This document shows, one piece after another, positions 23,101 to 38,100 of a stretch of 64,000 nt of DNA. The position numbers were made by a program, and so were the translations under genes. The notes beneath the pieces were generated by a model. It was given only the letters and a program-made list of their open reading frames with translations, searched no databases and had not been told where the DNA came from. The stretch is taken from NCBI GenBank assembly GCA_013396915.1, contig VWZL01002848.1:62001-126000 (forward strand), given 5' to 3'. The DNA is from Stercorarius parasiticus. Its lineage: Eukaryota > Chordata > Aves > Charadriiformes > Stercorariidae. Position 1 is the first letter of the stretch; each line of letters begins with the position of its first letter.

Positions 23101-26100
23101 AAGTTTAGTTATTCCCCGCTGCATTTAATGTAAGTTCTGGTGGCCTTATATTTGCTGGTAAGACTTATTTCTTTATCTCATAATCATGTTCTTTACTTAT
23201 TTGTGGAAACAGACCCAGTGGAGTGATTCACGAGTGCTTTCAATAGTTTCTGTCAAATCAAAATTAAATAAGTATCAGATGGAAAGAATATTTTCAATAT
23301 CTAAAGACAGTGGGAAGTTTTGCTTTAATCAGAATTGGATTCTGAGTAATGGTCTCTTTTTTGAATAGCCTTCCACCTTTGAATCCCTACCATTGATAAG
23401 TGTCAGAGTAACTTTTTTTTTACATTTAAGATATCAGTTAGTGTTTGAACACTTTCAGAAGAGGCTTGATCTTACTTGCGGTGCCCTGGGAGCGAAGTAC
23501 AGATTTAGGAGCTAAAGTTTAGGCACTTGGATTTGAAAACCTGGTCTCTGTATGTAAACCTACAGTGATTTTTTTTAAATTCTGCAACATAAAGTGAGGA
23601 CATGAGATGAAAATTGTGCCTTTCATTGGACTGTAGTGGCAGGTAGTGGTTGCTTGCTCCGTGTTTCACAGGGTAGCACTGAGGGAGAAGGGAGCTTGGT
23701 GCCTTGCTTCAGTTCCCTCTTATTCTCTTCCTTTTTTTAAGTACAAGCACGTAGCTCTATTAGAAGGGAGAGAGAGTGGGTGTTATAATAACACGTAGGC
23801 TTTGAGACAGGCAGTTCTGAAAGTTACTTAAACAAAACCATTGAGATCATTTTGTCAAGATACTGTCTAGTTCACCAGTGAATGCTACGGAAGAAAAAAT
23901 CAGATCGCTTATACCTTTCCTTTATTTGCTGCATGAGTTACTCCGCCAGATTGCTATCTACACCATCACACTTGTGTTCTTTTGCTCTGTTTCCTGTGCA
24001 AAGTGCAGCAGAGAAATTATAGGTGAACAAAGTCATGTTTAGAAACGTCAGTTTTTCTTGTCATGTTTTGAGTGCAGAATTCATACTGAAGCAAAAGAAT
24101 TAAGCAGAGAGTCCTGATGGCAAAGCAGAACAAAGCCAACCAGGCAAAGCGTGAAAGAGATGCAGCAGTGTCCCTGGGATGTGAAAAGTGAGGTGCTGAG
24201 CAGAATGGCATTGTTTCCTCTCCTCTTGGGCTGGGTAACTTAGTCCTATTTGATGTAATACAGCTCATGAAAAAGATACTTTTTAGAGATCTGATTGAGG
24301 TGACAGCACTTCTCAACAGCACCACTTCACCACCTGGGAAAAAGGGGAATTACCGCTGAACGATGAGAAGGGCTTTGTGATTGCAGAGGGAGGTGAGCAG
24401 AGCGCGTGGAGCGGCAGGAAGGGAAAGGAAAGCGGATCAACTTCATATTTTCTTTTCACATGAGGATGTTTTTATGTTCTCTTTGTTCAGTGTCAGCTTG
24501 TTGATGTGGGTACAGGGCCCTGGCAAGTTATCACGCTCCTGAAAGTTTGTCCCTCTGAAAGGCCAGAGGAGTATTTAGCGTTCTGGGACTGATGCTTTCT
24601 ATCAGTTCTGCTGTTGCCTCTGAAAATACTGATGCAGTTATTCTTTGTGCAAGCATGGAACTGCAGATTAACGAACATGGAATGGAATATCTTCAGCATA
24701 AACTGGGAATTCAAAAAGAAGACTTAAACAAAAGGAACAAAAAGCTAAAAATAAGTGAAATGAAGTTGTCGGGGATTCCTTTTTTCCCCAAATATGATAG
24801 AAATTTGGCTGTTAGCAAACATAAGGTGAATATTTCCATTAATGGTAAGGATTTCTAGATTATCCAGGAGTAAAGTAGGGCACAGGATTTAAACTACTGT
24901 TAAGCCTTGTAAAGCCATTGTCAAGAAAGTACGTTTTACATTTTCAAAAAGTAAAGCAGTAAATAGATTACAGAGAATTCTGATCTTGAATTCATAATGA
25001 ATTCGTATTTTTAATTGCTTGATTGGTAGATGAGAGATACATTTTTACTTTCTTTAAAGCTTTCTTAGGCTGCATTACATCTTTCAGCTGTGTTGGTTTC
25101 CAGTTCACTAGCATGGTGCGGGTTGAGTGTGCTTGTTCCTCTGCACTATATGGTAGAAAGCCAGGAATGTTGGTTATTTAATATTCTGAGGCATTAGGGA
25201 GCAGCACATCATTTGATTGTTCAATTTCTGCAGTATAAAACACCCTGGCTTTTTTGTGTACATTTGTCTGCTTGGTTGTCCGCAATCCCTGGCGCTCTTA
25301 TCTTCCTAGCTCTGTGTAATCTGCCCAGCTCTTCCCGTAGCGCTCCGGTACAAACACCGGCAGTATGATCGGTGTGGAGGCGTGATTGTGATGGGATAAA
25401 AGCTGCAGTGTGTGCATAAAAGGAACCAAATTACTTACGCTCAATTAGCGTGACCGTGCTTCAGAGAGATCACCAAACCATGGCTAAAAGCACCCTTTTA
25501 TATAATTACCTTGTTATTTTCTCTTTCGTTCGTGTAAAATTATTTTTGTTGTCATTGAAGAAAAAACAGTTGCAGTAGACTATGAATTGTAAAGAAATCA
25601 CCATTAATAATACTGACGAAAGCTTAACAGTGTAAACCACTCATTTAATTGTGAAGCAACAGAAAGGACAAAACATCATGGTGGAAGACTGCTCAGCTTT
25701 GAATATGTTAAATCCAGTCTAATATGAATAGGTTTTGGTGACAAAGCAATAAATGCAAAGTTCATTTAAAGCCTAAGTGAACGATTACTGCAGAAATTTC
25801 TTTCTGGATGCGCAAGAGGAGCACGAAGTCCTCATAACCAGGATTCAGAACCAGTAGTTCTGTCAAGGGTTTCTTGTGTCTCTTTTATGGGGCTGCAGAA
25901 TGTGACAAAACAGTCTCTTAGTCTTCACAGTTAAATTTCCTCTAGTTGGCCTTTGAGAGCAATGGGTCAGGTTCTGCCGAACTTCCACATTTGCAATACA
26001 TTAGGTGTGACGTGTAGTCTTTAATCTTTCAGTTTGCAAGGAAATCTCCTGAATATCCATTCAGCCTAAGTGAATATATGTGTACATTAAGTTGGCATCA

Positions 26101-29100
26101 AGTTGGAAATGGAATTTTGAATTTCCAAGTGTCTGGCATTAACCGCACATCCCAGTGGGGTTATGCTCTGGCATGGAGAATGCATAACATCTTCTCGCCT
26201 TTCTTTTCCTACTGGTTGCTTTGCATTCTCTTCTGCTAGACAAGCTTTAGGCTTTCCTTGACATGGAGCAGGAATTTCGCCCTGGATTCATCAGCTTCAG
26301 TATCTCTTGTCAGATGCACACTATGCGTTGGCTTTCCGCCTAGCGTGGTACAGAAGCCAGCTGGTGTTTCTGCAAGAGGATAGTCCTCGTGCCACTCAAA
26401 GGGGGCCATAGGGTCGATGGGTACTGGGAAGTCTGAGCTTTGTCCATGTAGCTCCTTGTGAAGTTGACCACGAGAATTTTGTCCCTTTATACATTGTCTT
26501 AAGGCTGTTCTTGACCTAGAAGCGCACAGAAACCTCTCTTCCTGAGTAACTGTATGTGCAGGTAAACATACTACATGGAGTTACTCAGTACTGTTCCCAA
26601 AATGTGTACGCAGCTGCACCTTTTCAGGGGCATCAGCCCTCTAGTCACGTCAGATTCTTCCCTTGCTTTGAATATTGGCAATCAGACGAATATGGGTTTG
26701 GCTAACAGCCTAATGAATGAGTTGTAAAGTTTAAGAAAATGGATTTATGTCCATTTAATATTTGGCTTCCTCTGCACTACCAGTGATGATAGCTGAGGCA
26801 GTGGATGTTAGGAAAGAAGTAAAAAAAAAATTAAAAAATCAACTAGCAGATTAAATATCACACTGTTGAGATAAACAAAGGTGAGTAAAATCAGGTATCC
26901 ATAAAAAAACCAACTTTGTAAGTATCAATGCTGAAATTCACTCTATGTGTACTTTTTTCTTATAGAAATTGGGCTCTCTACAAATACAAGTACTTGCTAC
27001 AAAATTATTCTGCTGAATAATATTGCAATTCATTTGCTCGTCACTACACTCCTGAAACCCTGCGTGCATACCTGCTTAAAATCAGCAACAAGTGCAGCTA
27101 GTAACGAAATAATTCAAATTTAGTTTATTTTGTTTCATGATGCACAAATAGAAAATCATTTAAGTGTGGCTGATTTTATTCATCCACAGCAGTTGCTCAT
27201 CTGAAATGCTATTGAAGTTCAGTAATTGGAGCTCTGAAATACAGTATTTGACAGATGGTGTGGGTGGTTGCGCCATTTCCATGATAAATCTACTTACAAA
27301 TATAACCATGAGGAAGTTGTCTTCATTCCTTGACTACTGCAACATATAGATGGAAAAAGTGACAAACACAACTTGAAAACAGATTTGTGTCTTGGTTCTT
27401 CATTTTCCTGCTATAATGATTTGAATTTTTAAACAAGTGCAAGAGAGAGGTTTCTTTTTACTTTATCTCAAAAGAAGTAGCTATAAATGCTGAAATATTC
27501 TTTCAGTAGCTTTTCTTTTCTTACATTTCCTTTGAAGCTTTTCCTATAGTGAATTAGTTTTGTAATGTCTTAGAGCATCAGTTAGAAAGCATTGATCTTT
27601 TAGATGAAAACTAAATAGATCTTCACTAAGAGAGAATTACTATTAAAAAAAAATTGGCGGCTGAAGAAATGGACAGTCCTGTTGCCCCAGGGCTTGCCGT
27701 TTAATCTTAGAGATGGTAACATGGTATAAATAAAAATATACTGCATTATCCAGTTTTAATATACTTTTTTATTCTCTTTGTGCTTTAACAGAAATCACTG
27801 ATGCTGGTACTAGAGGAACCCAAGATACAATTAAGGGTGTGAAAAGAAAAAAGATTGTGACTGAAAACCATCTCAAAAAAATACCAAAATCGCCTTTGAG
27901 AAGCCCCGCCGAAGCCAAGGTTAAGCAAAATGTAGACCCTCCGCCGCTAAAAGCTCTTACGGATGCCTCCGAACACGCCACAGCACAGGATCACCTGCCC
28001 GTGCAAAATGGAAATCAGTGTACCAAACAAAACGGGGGAGTGCTTAGTAGTGAGATAAGTGCTGAAACAACCAAATCTGAGACATCAATGCAGACAAAGC
28101 TCTTGTTGACGCATCAGTCCTTAAATTTGGGTAAACAGGCAGTGGAAGATACTGATGCAAACCAACTGAACTCACCAGAGAAGAAGTCTCTCTCAAATTC
28201 CTCATCAAGTAAAACAAAGACTGACAGTAATGAATGTATTAATTTTGTTGATTGCAGTACGTCATCCCCATGTACACGTACTGCATTCGATGTCTTATTA
28301 AAAGCTATGGAGCCTGAACTGAACACCTTAGCACAAGAGTGCCCCCCTTACGGGATGCAGATAGAGAAACTGAGACCAAATAAAACTGTAAGCACCTCTT
28401 CTAGTCTCACGTCCAACACAATGAGCGTCCAAAATCAGTCTGCTTTGCCGCAGCGTGAGTTTGCAACTGGACCTCACTATTACCCGTGTGCGTTAAACAA
28501 TGTGCATGTAGCAACAACAACCAAAACTGGACAAGCACAAGGCCAATCAGTTTCTCATTCACAAGACCTTATTACTAAAACCAGTCAACAAAATCACCAG
28601 GTTGTTATGTGTCCAAGTTTCACTAGATCGCTGGTGCAACAGCAGAGTCAAGAAAACCCCAAGGTCCAGCAGATATACAGCATAGCAGTAACTTCATCTG
28701 TCGTTCACACCTCATCTTCCACTGTAACTCAGGTTTTTCCGCAAAGCCAGTTAGTAGCTAGTTCGTCTTCACCTTTGTCAATTAGCACATCGAGTTCAAC
28801 ACACTTGTCTATAGGTCCTGTGTATAATTCAGCCCAGATAGCATCAGTTGTAAACCATGGTGTAGAACAAATATGTAACCTCTTGAAAGACCAGAAGCCT
28901 AAAAAGCTAGGGAAATACGTCTGTGAGTATTGCAATCGGGCCTGTGCCAAGCCCAGTGTTCTCCAAAAGCACATCCGATCCCATACTGGAGAGCGACCAT
29001 ATCCTTGTGTGACGTGTGGGTTTTCATTTAAAACCAAAAGCAATCTGTACAAGCACAAAAAATCTCATGCACATGCTATCAAACTTGGACTTGTCCTACA

Positions 29101-32100
29101 GCCAGATTCGGGTGGCCTCTTCTTATCTCATGACTCTGACAAAGCACTTAGCATTCATTCAGATGTGGAAGAAAGCGGTGAAAGCGAAGATGAAGGCACT
29201 GCTGATGAAAGACAAGATGACCAAGAACTGGAACCTGCACAAATAGTGAAAGTAATTTCAAGCGCAGAAACGTTGCGGAAAGGAAGCCCCATTCCATTAA
29301 GTAACCCAGATTGTATACCAGGTGACTCTTCCTTACATGACACAGAACCTCAAGTAAGGGCAGCTTTACCAAAAGTAGTGGTTCATCCTGTAAATGTTTC
29401 TCCATTAAGGGCTGATAGCCCGAAAGTAACAGAACCAGCACCTGAACTTGCTGCAGCACAGAGAAAAGGAGATTTTAAAGTGACAGCTCTTCCGTCAACA
29501 CATACAGCCTCGTACAAGGAGAATGACATTAAGCAACATCAGAAAGTAGAAATGGGCCTGTTAGAGGAACAGCTGGGATCTGCAGTCGGAGCAGTGCACG
29601 CTCAGCTCCAGAGACAGCAGGCAACTGATGGTTCCCAAGATCAGCAAGGAAAATGTCTTTTGAGCCCTAGAAGTTTAGGTAGTACTGATTCTGGTTATTT
29701 CTCTCGTTCTGAAAGTGCTGATCAAACAATGAGCCCACCAGCTCCTTTTGTAAGAGGATTGTTGACCTCTGAGAAAGATCCAAATAAAAACCTGCCCTGT
29801 GTGCCACGAGCAAGTGGCATGGTAGCATCAGTGGTACAAACTGTTTGCGCCGAAAAAAATCTGATTCTCGCTGGCCAAATGCGACCTCCCATGGCAACAA
29901 AAACCCTTGAGGAGCGTATCTCAAAGTTAATTTCTGATAATGAAGCCGTTGTGGATGACAAACAGTTAGATAGTGTGAAACCAAGAAGAACATCTCTTTC
30001 GAGAAGAGGCAGCATAGATTCACCAAAATCCTACATATTTAAGGACTCTTTCCAGTTTGATTTAAAGCCCATGGGAAGAAGAACTAGCTCAAGCTCTGAT
30101 ATACCAAAGTCTCCTTTCACACCCACTGAGAAATCAAAGCAAGTTTTTCTTCTTTCTGTACCATCCCTTGACTGTTTACCTATAACACGAAGTAATTCCA
30201 TGCCTACTACCAGTTACTCAGCAGTACCTCCAAATGTAATACCTCCCTCTCATCCCCTTCGAGGAAGTCAGTCGTTTGATGATAAAATTGGCTCTTTATA
30301 TGATGATGTTTTTGTATCAGGACCTGCTACTCCACTGAACCAAGGTGGACATCCTCGGACCCTTGTTAGACAGGCAGCAATAGAAGATTCTTCTACTGGC
30401 GAAAGCCAAGTTCTTGGACCGGTGCGATCTGTAGAAGAAAGTTATCTGGGGTGTAATGTATCAAATGAATCTTTACTGCAAAGGAGCAAGTCCCTGGCAC
30501 AGGGATCAAATTTAGAAAAAACAAAGAAGTCCCCTCAGGTGCGAGGAACAATGTTCGAGTGTGAAACCTGCAGAAACCGATACAGAAAACTGGAAAATTT
30601 TGAAAACCACAAGAAATTTTATTGTTCCGAGTTGCATGGACCTAAAACTAAAGCAGCAATCCGAGAGCCTGAGCATAAAACTGTTCCGAACAGTACACAG
30701 CCTCAAATTCTACACTACAGAGTCACTACTTCAACTGGCGTCTGGGAGCAGACACCCCAGATAAGAAAAAGAAGGAAAATGAAGAGTGTTGGTGATGATG
30801 ATGACCCACAGCAAAATGATACCAGCATACCATCAAAGAACACAGAAAGCCAAAGCAAGCCAGTAAATTCTTCCAGTCTGCCAAAACACAGTGCAACAGC
30901 AGTGGTAGGATCGCAACAGGCAGGCAACCTTCTACTTCAGAGTTCCCAAATTCAGCTTGTGGCTCGAAGCACAGATCAGACTATGGAGCCAAAGATGGCT
31001 CCACTCATTGAAAAGCAGGCAAGTTCAGCTGTGCAAGAAAAGGTGGAGTTGAAAAGACAGGGGACTGGTATTTCAGTAATACAGCACACCAATTCACTGA
31101 GCAGAAACAGCTCATTTGAGAAATCAGAATCGTTTGAAAGAGTATCACCAGTTTCTTCTCAAGAGCCCAACAAGGTTGCAAAGCACCGCTCTATGAATAC
31201 AGTTGTCATCCAAGAGGACAGACATTCTCATCTGAATACTCCCCAGCATCATCAACCCCTGTCGTCAGAAGCACCTAGAGGGGAAGTTCAGGGAAGCCAA
31301 ATAGTTCCCAGTGAGAGAAGCACACCGCTTCAGCCGTCGAGACTTGTTCGCCAGCATAACATCCAGGTTCCTGAAATACTGGTCACAGAAGAACCAGACA
31401 GGGACCAAGAAAACCAATGCAGCGATCAGGAAAAGACAGAGAGGTTTAATTGGCCACAGCGCAGTGAAACGCTGTCAAAATTGCCAACAGAAAAGCTTCC
31501 GCCGAAGAAGAAAAGAATTCGCTTGGCTGAAATGGAGCACTCATCTGCTGAATCAAGCGTTGACTCCACGCTTTCCAGAAGCCTAAGTCGGGAGAGTAGC
31601 TTGTCTCATGCCTCCAGTTTCTCAGCTTCACTTGATAAAGATGAAACTTCGAAGGCTGAGAACCCTTCCAAAGCAGAGCTCGTCAGTAAGTCGTCAGAGT
31701 TCCTCATGATTCCCGCTGGCTCGCACGCACTGGCTGTGCCTGGCCCTCAGTACCGGGAAATGAGACGTGCCGCATCGGAGCAAATCAGCTGCACACAGAC
31801 ATCGATGGAGGTTGTGGACTACAGGAGTAAGTCTTTCGACTGTGGAAGCATGTCTCCGTCAAAACCTGCCTCGCTCGTAGAGATAGCCGCTCCAAAAGTG
31901 TCGTCTGCAAATGGAGTTACTGGACACGTGCCTCTGCTAGAAAGGAGGAGGGGGCCATTTGTAAGACAGATATCTTTAAATATTGCTCCAGAAAGTCATC
32001 AGCCTCAAGCTAAATCGACTTCTTCGTTTCAGACCGCTCACGCTACGGATGTGCCCACAGTGCCATTGCACAGGCTGCAGACCTCCGGCAATTCTTCGGT

Positions 32101-35100
32101 GGAGTTTCCATCGAGTACTCAGCATTCACAGACTCACTCCAGGCCTCACTCGGCAATTCAAAATTGTAATCCTGTTAGCCTGTCTTCGGTTCAGCAGCCT
32201 CTAGATCACGTGTTGGATAATCAAGGACAGCCATCCTTGACGCATCAGCCTTCCCAGACATCGACTAAAACATCAGCCCATGGGGCACAAGTGAGCATAT
32301 ACGCACTCTCTTGTCATCCCGATGAAAAAAAGGATTGTTTTGCTCCAAAGTATCAACTTCAAGTTAAAACATTACATATAGGTCAGCCATACTCTTCTAA
32401 ATTGCTAAAAAATACTTTATCAACTCAGACTGCTCAAGGTCAAGTTGGGGTGGACCAGAATGCATCCTCCTTTGAATTGCAGACTAAACTGTCTGACATG
32501 TCTAATCCATACTCTGTGCCTCCTCTGAAGCAAATTGTCCCTAATAACTGCAGCAGTCAAATTCATCCGATTCCTCCTTTCGTGGTTCCCGTCCGCATTC
32601 ACAGCAGCGTGCCATCCTATGGCTTTGCAACTGTTACGCCCCTCCCTCACATTTTGGTGACCCAGGATCAGGTAAATCAATCTGTTTGCAAAACAAATGT
32701 TGCGACAGTGCCAACGCTTGAAGGCAAAACTCAGCTGCCAAAATCTCACAAAGATCATCAGAGGACTTTGCCAAATTCGTTTGAATTTGAAAATTCACTA
32801 CCAGAAAGCGGAACCAGAAATTCACCTTTGTCAAGCTCTTTGAATATTATTCAGAAAGTGCCAGTTAGCGGACTCTTCCCTCAACAAGAAGCTACAGCTT
32901 CAAGTAAACGAATGCTTTCCCCAGCTAACAGTTTAGATATTGCCATGGAAAAACAGCAAAAACGTGTGAAAGATGAGAGTGGAGCTGCCTGCATGACAGA
33001 CGCTAGACCATTGCATTCACTGAACGTTAGATCGAATGACCCTACTAGTAAGCAGAAGAAACCAGTTTTGGTAAGGCAGGTTTGCACCACAGAGCCCCTT
33101 GAAAATCACCTCTTGGATCCTGATGGTGTTGCACAGCATGAAAAAAGCAGCAAAGCTAGTACTTCAGACCTGGGGCTGCCTGACCGCCATTCATCTGACA
33201 CTGGGGTTTCAGAAACCCTAAAGGAGTCACCAGAATCTGAAGACCTGAAGTCTTCAGCATCACCAGTGTTTGTAGTTAGAAAACCATCTGAATTGTCTCC
33301 TGTGAGTAATCAGAGTTCTCTTCTCAAGGCTATAAGTAGCAGCCAAGAAAGAAGGTCCCCAAGTAGCAGTAATGAGAGCAAGCACATCAGTAGCCAGGGC
33401 CAAGCAAAGCCTCTGACTACCTTGGCTGCGATGAATGCAGGAGAAATGCAGAGGTTGTCGTTTCCAAGCCTCAAGACCTCAACGAGTTTCACCTGGTGTT
33501 ATCTCTTGAAGAGAAAACCATTGCATCTGCTGCAAAACGATCAGAAAATCTCAGCCTATTCTACCTGGACCATTAGCCCCAACAATCCCAATCCACTTGG
33601 TTTGTCGACAAAGGTAGCTCTCTCCCTCCTCAATTCAAAACAAAAAGTTGAAAAACCACTGTACACTCAAGCCAGAACTACTCATCCCAGATCCGATGTA
33701 TTGGTCTATTCGAGCAAGTGGAAGAACAGCTTAACCAAGGTACTTACGCTATGTTTGATGTATACTGGTCGTTTGCAGAGGATTTGCTTTGGAAAATCAT
33801 GCTTACTCATATTTTCGGGAATGTAAAATGCCTGACATGTATAGTCTATGTGCTTATTTATTTTAGTTATGCTGGATCAAACTGCTAAAAAGATCTTAAG
33901 TAATTCCATTAAGAAACCTGGTCATAAGGATTTATCGCTTTTCATGGAAATTAGTTCCTGGGTTTGAATCTGTTTATGAAGTGTTTATCGTGGCAGGAAT
34001 GTGTTTGGCTATTTTTTAAATGCGAAGGGTAGGACAAAAATAGTTCTGATATAAATATTTTTTTAAACACTTTTAACTTACAACAGGTTAATTTAAGATC
34101 ATAATTGCATATTTTGCCTTAAAAATTGGCTGGTATTTTCTGTTATAAAAGAGTGCTCAGCCTGAACAGGTGTCCATGGATACGCCATGAAAATATTTTT
34201 TACCACCACTGATCATCTAACTGTGAGAGGAGCGGTGAGCCGCTTCCCTCTCTCCCACCTAGGTTAATCGGTGGCGTGAAATAATGACAAAAATAGCCAA
34301 GTTTAAAACAAAATTACAGCTGCCATAAAAACTCTGACAACTTCTTGGATCGATACGGCTCCAAAGATGATGTTAAATCTTGCGCGGTGGAATATACTCC
34401 GGGCAATGTTTGTGACCCACATAAAACACTACGTCATTCCAGATTCAGACATGGAAGAGCAAAGCAGTCGCTTGTCATTTCCTTAGCTGTCTTGGGGCTG
34501 CACACGTCTGTGGTCAGGATCTCAGTCACTGGACAGTTTTGTTGTGTACAGGACCAAAGCTGTGCTGGTTTGCACTGGATTTTGTGTTCCTTAGTAACTG
34601 GCCTGCCTCTGTGAATGGGTGAAGGTGGCTCTCTGCCCTATAGTATGGCAAGAGGTGGACGTGTCTATTTAATGGGTCCGGTACCAGCTTTTATTGTCCC
34701 CTGTAGTGAAGCCATAAAGTTTTCCGAAGAGAGCCTCAGGGTACAGCACGGTTTCATGCTCTTCTTTCCTCTTTGCTGTGTACAGTGTGTGTGTGATGCT
34801 GAACTTTGGAGCTGGCAAAAACAGCATTAGCCATGGACCTCCCTTTCTCCAGAGTCCTTCAGGACATGGACATCGTCTTGTGGGGGGGGAGGGCGGGGGG
34901 TAAAAGCAATTGTAACTTGTCCTAATCCTGCAGCCTGCCATCAGCAAAACTTTCCAGGTGTCGGGCTGGGAATCGGGGTCCGTAGGGCCAGCAGTCACTC
35001 TAGAGGAGACATACCACAGCCTTGGGAAAAGAGGCGTATTTCTGTGGATGTTGAGTGACAGAGGCTGTTGCTGTCAGCGGTCACCCTGGGGTGTTTCTGT

Positions 35101-38100
35101 GTTTGCTAAATGTTTTGCTAAGGTACAGGGTCATCGGTGGGGAAAAGAGCAATAGGACGAGAAACTGTGTTAAAAGGAAGAAATAGTTTCAGAATTACAG
35201 GAGGGGCCAAGACAATAGGCTGAAACCTGTCAGGCCAAAAGAGCATTAGAGTTAAACCTGGTCCTCCTGAAATCAGTGGGAGGCTTTGCTAACATTTATA
35301 TTGGGGGTCAAAACTTTATCTGTAGTGTTTCATGCAGAAAATACATACAGGCTGCTGGCTTTGGGTTAGTGCTAGAACTGATTTGAGTTGTTGGTTCCAT
35401 GTTAGCATGCCACCTTTTTTTAAACCCATATTACCTTTTTCAGCCTGCTCCCTCATACACTGGATGAGATGTTGTACTTAAATAGTGCTAAATTTAAAAA
35501 GCAACAAAAAAACCCACCAGGATTCGAAAATTTAGCTTTTTTTATTGTACACAGTTGAACAGTTCTTTCTAAGGCAAGTCTCACATCAGTTGTGTCATTG
35601 ACTCATGTTTGTTTTATTTTTAAAGAACAGTGTATTAGAAGAAATTCTCTGATAACAAAGCTACTGCGTGCCTCTTGAAGGACAAGTTTTGTCTACAAAC
35701 AAATTCTGTTTAGAATATAAATAATGGATAATAATATTTTGAAAAATATTTTGACAGCACCCTTTTAAACACTCCAGGAGTACATAAATGCTGTAATAGG
35801 CAGCTGTCAGGTACATTTACAGTGCTTCTGCCACAAAAGAACCACAGTTACTAATCTTTCTTCAGTCTTTCTTGCTGATGTTTTGAATGAAGCACATGAG
35901 CATGGGGAAAATGAAGAGTTCTTCAGCTCTGCTTGCGGCTGATTTACAGGTTTTACTCTGAGCCATTATGTAGGAAGAAAGTGCAGCGAGAAAGCACCAA
36001 TTAAAGTTTAATTGGCGTCTCAGATTGTGCGAGCAAGGTATAGGATGGCAGAAATTAAACATTTCGAAGACCTGATGTGACCTAACACCTCCAGAATTTG
36101 TCTGCTTTCCCTTTTGATGACTCAGGCAGCAGGATTTCAGCCACTTTTCCAGGATGATGATGATGATGCTGTTACAATATACCTCTGTGTTACTGGTCTC
36201 CAGTTAGACCTGGTAATGGAATAACCAATGCCAACTCAGAAACTTCTTCAGAAAAGCCATGTTTAAAGAAAGCAAAATCTGAAATTCCTTATTCGATTCA
36301 CGCCCAGTGATTCAACTGTTTTTTCTGGTTGAGACTGAGGATGGAGAACATTGGAGGTCCTTTTTGGAAATTAATATTCCATTGAAGAAAAAAAAAACCA
36401 AACCAACAAAAAAGCCAACAAACAGATTAGCAAATAATTATCAAAAAAATATTTATTGATTTCCTGCTTAAAAGCGTGGCGCGGTCCTGAGTTCCTTCGG
36501 GAACTACAGTTCAGGCGGCAAGTCTATGGGGATTGTGTTTGCTCAGGTGGTTTGCACATTTTCACCCTGACCTGACGGGGGGCTTTGAGTGCTACTATAA
36601 CCCAGTTTATAAATAATAACAAAAACGCAGCACTCCTATGCCTCACCTCCTCTCTCACAGTCGTAGCCCTTTCCAGAGTGATTTGGCTGATTCTGCTCCT
36701 GGGGCTATAACTGCCGATCTCCTCACCAAAAATAAAGCCACTTCCTGAACTGTTCCTGGGTTTGCCCCCAGAACTGAGTCGTGTTTACAGAGATCTCATG
36801 CTGCTGCATAACCTCTACTAATCACCGCCACAAACAAAAAAGGGCAGTTCTTTCAACAATAGACGCCATGGGAAATGAAGAGACATGTGAACAAAGTGCA
36901 AACAATAAGGAACCCTGGGACTTTGTTTGCTCTTCACAACTCGCTGCTCAGAGGCAATAGGTGAAGTTGCCACGTTCCAGTGATTCAGAGAACAAACCAC
37001 AAAATGTTATTGTGAAAGAAGATCCTGGAATGAGTATAACACATTAAAAAGTAACAGGAGGTTCACCTGTATGGAAGGGGCTTATTTTCACAGAATCACA
37101 GAATGGTAGGGGTTGGAAGGGACCTCTGGAGATCATCTAGTCCAACCCCCCTGCCAGAGCAGGGTCACCTAGAGCAGGTTGCACAGGAAAGCATCCAGGT
37201 GGGTTTTGAATGTCTCCAGAGACGGAGACTCCACCACCTCTCTGGGCAGTCTGTTCCATTGCTCTGCCACCCTCAAGGTAAAGAAGTTCCTCCTCATGTT
37301 GAGATGAAACTTCCTATGCTCAAGTTTGTGCCCGTTACCTCTTGTGCTGTCGCTGGGCACCACTGAAAAGAGCCTGGCCCCATCCTCCTGACACCCATCC
37401 TTTAAATATTTTATCTCCTTGCTCTTTATATTTTATTGTTTTATTTTATTTATTATTATTTTTCACCAGTTTTCCTCACCTGAAATCACTGCTGGTGTAT
37501 CAGGAGCCCTTTCTTAAGCCCCCGCATTGATCTTGGCTTCCCTCCCTGAAGCGAATCCGTAATGTCTGCAGTATTCCAGATTTTCAGGCAAGAAAAGGCT
37601 GAAGAATGGAAAGTTTCTCCTAACTGGAAAGCATTCCTTTCTTGGATGATATGCCACAACAGTCCAGCTCACCACTGGAAAGCAGTTAAATGCAGAAGAT
37701 TTTTATGTGTAAACTAGTAAAAGTTTAAAGATATTAAAAACATTTTCCTTAAGTGGCTATGTGCCAATGGGAAAAATGTCTAATGAATATTAAAATCTGA
37801 AATTTATAACTTTGATGATTCAGGCTGCGAGCATGTTTTTTTTTTTCCAAGGGATTTTGTAAAGTACCAGAAGTATCTGTTGAACTCTGGTCTCTGGGCA
37901 GCCCTAAGAGCAGAGTTTTTTCTAGTTTTATACCAGTAATTGAAGACAGTAGAGTTAAATTGGAGCAAAATGAGTAAAGTAGAAATGAATCATGATCCTT
38001 GTCTCTATGGGAGAGAGAAGACTGTGTTAGAAACAGAAGGCATAAGTAATCATGGAGAGGAACATTTTACAACACTGCCATTTTTCTACCCTTTCCACCA

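Larger units (their letters stand above)
8193..27791 (+). other. HIVEP1: HIVEP1 intron 3
   Basis: A 19.6-kb GT-AG intron (GTAATA ... TTAACAG). It contains a GC-rich LTR-retroelement-like segment (about 8840-9850), an old antisense CR1, a decayed GC-richer tract around 11930-15000 split by a solo LTR, a sense CR1 (about 21040-21915) and small palindromic relics near 22.8 and 23.5 kb. The stretches 15000-21000 and 23600-27700 show only AT-rich intronic DNA and short chance ORFs. Enhancers could exist, but composition alone cannot show them. Confidence 0.85.

Noticed and set aside
27839..27841. GTG at 27839 as the translation start of the giant ORF
   Set aside because: The codon is an internal Val. 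The frame extends upstream to the acceptor and joins exon 3 to reproduce the HIVEP1 N-terminal region.
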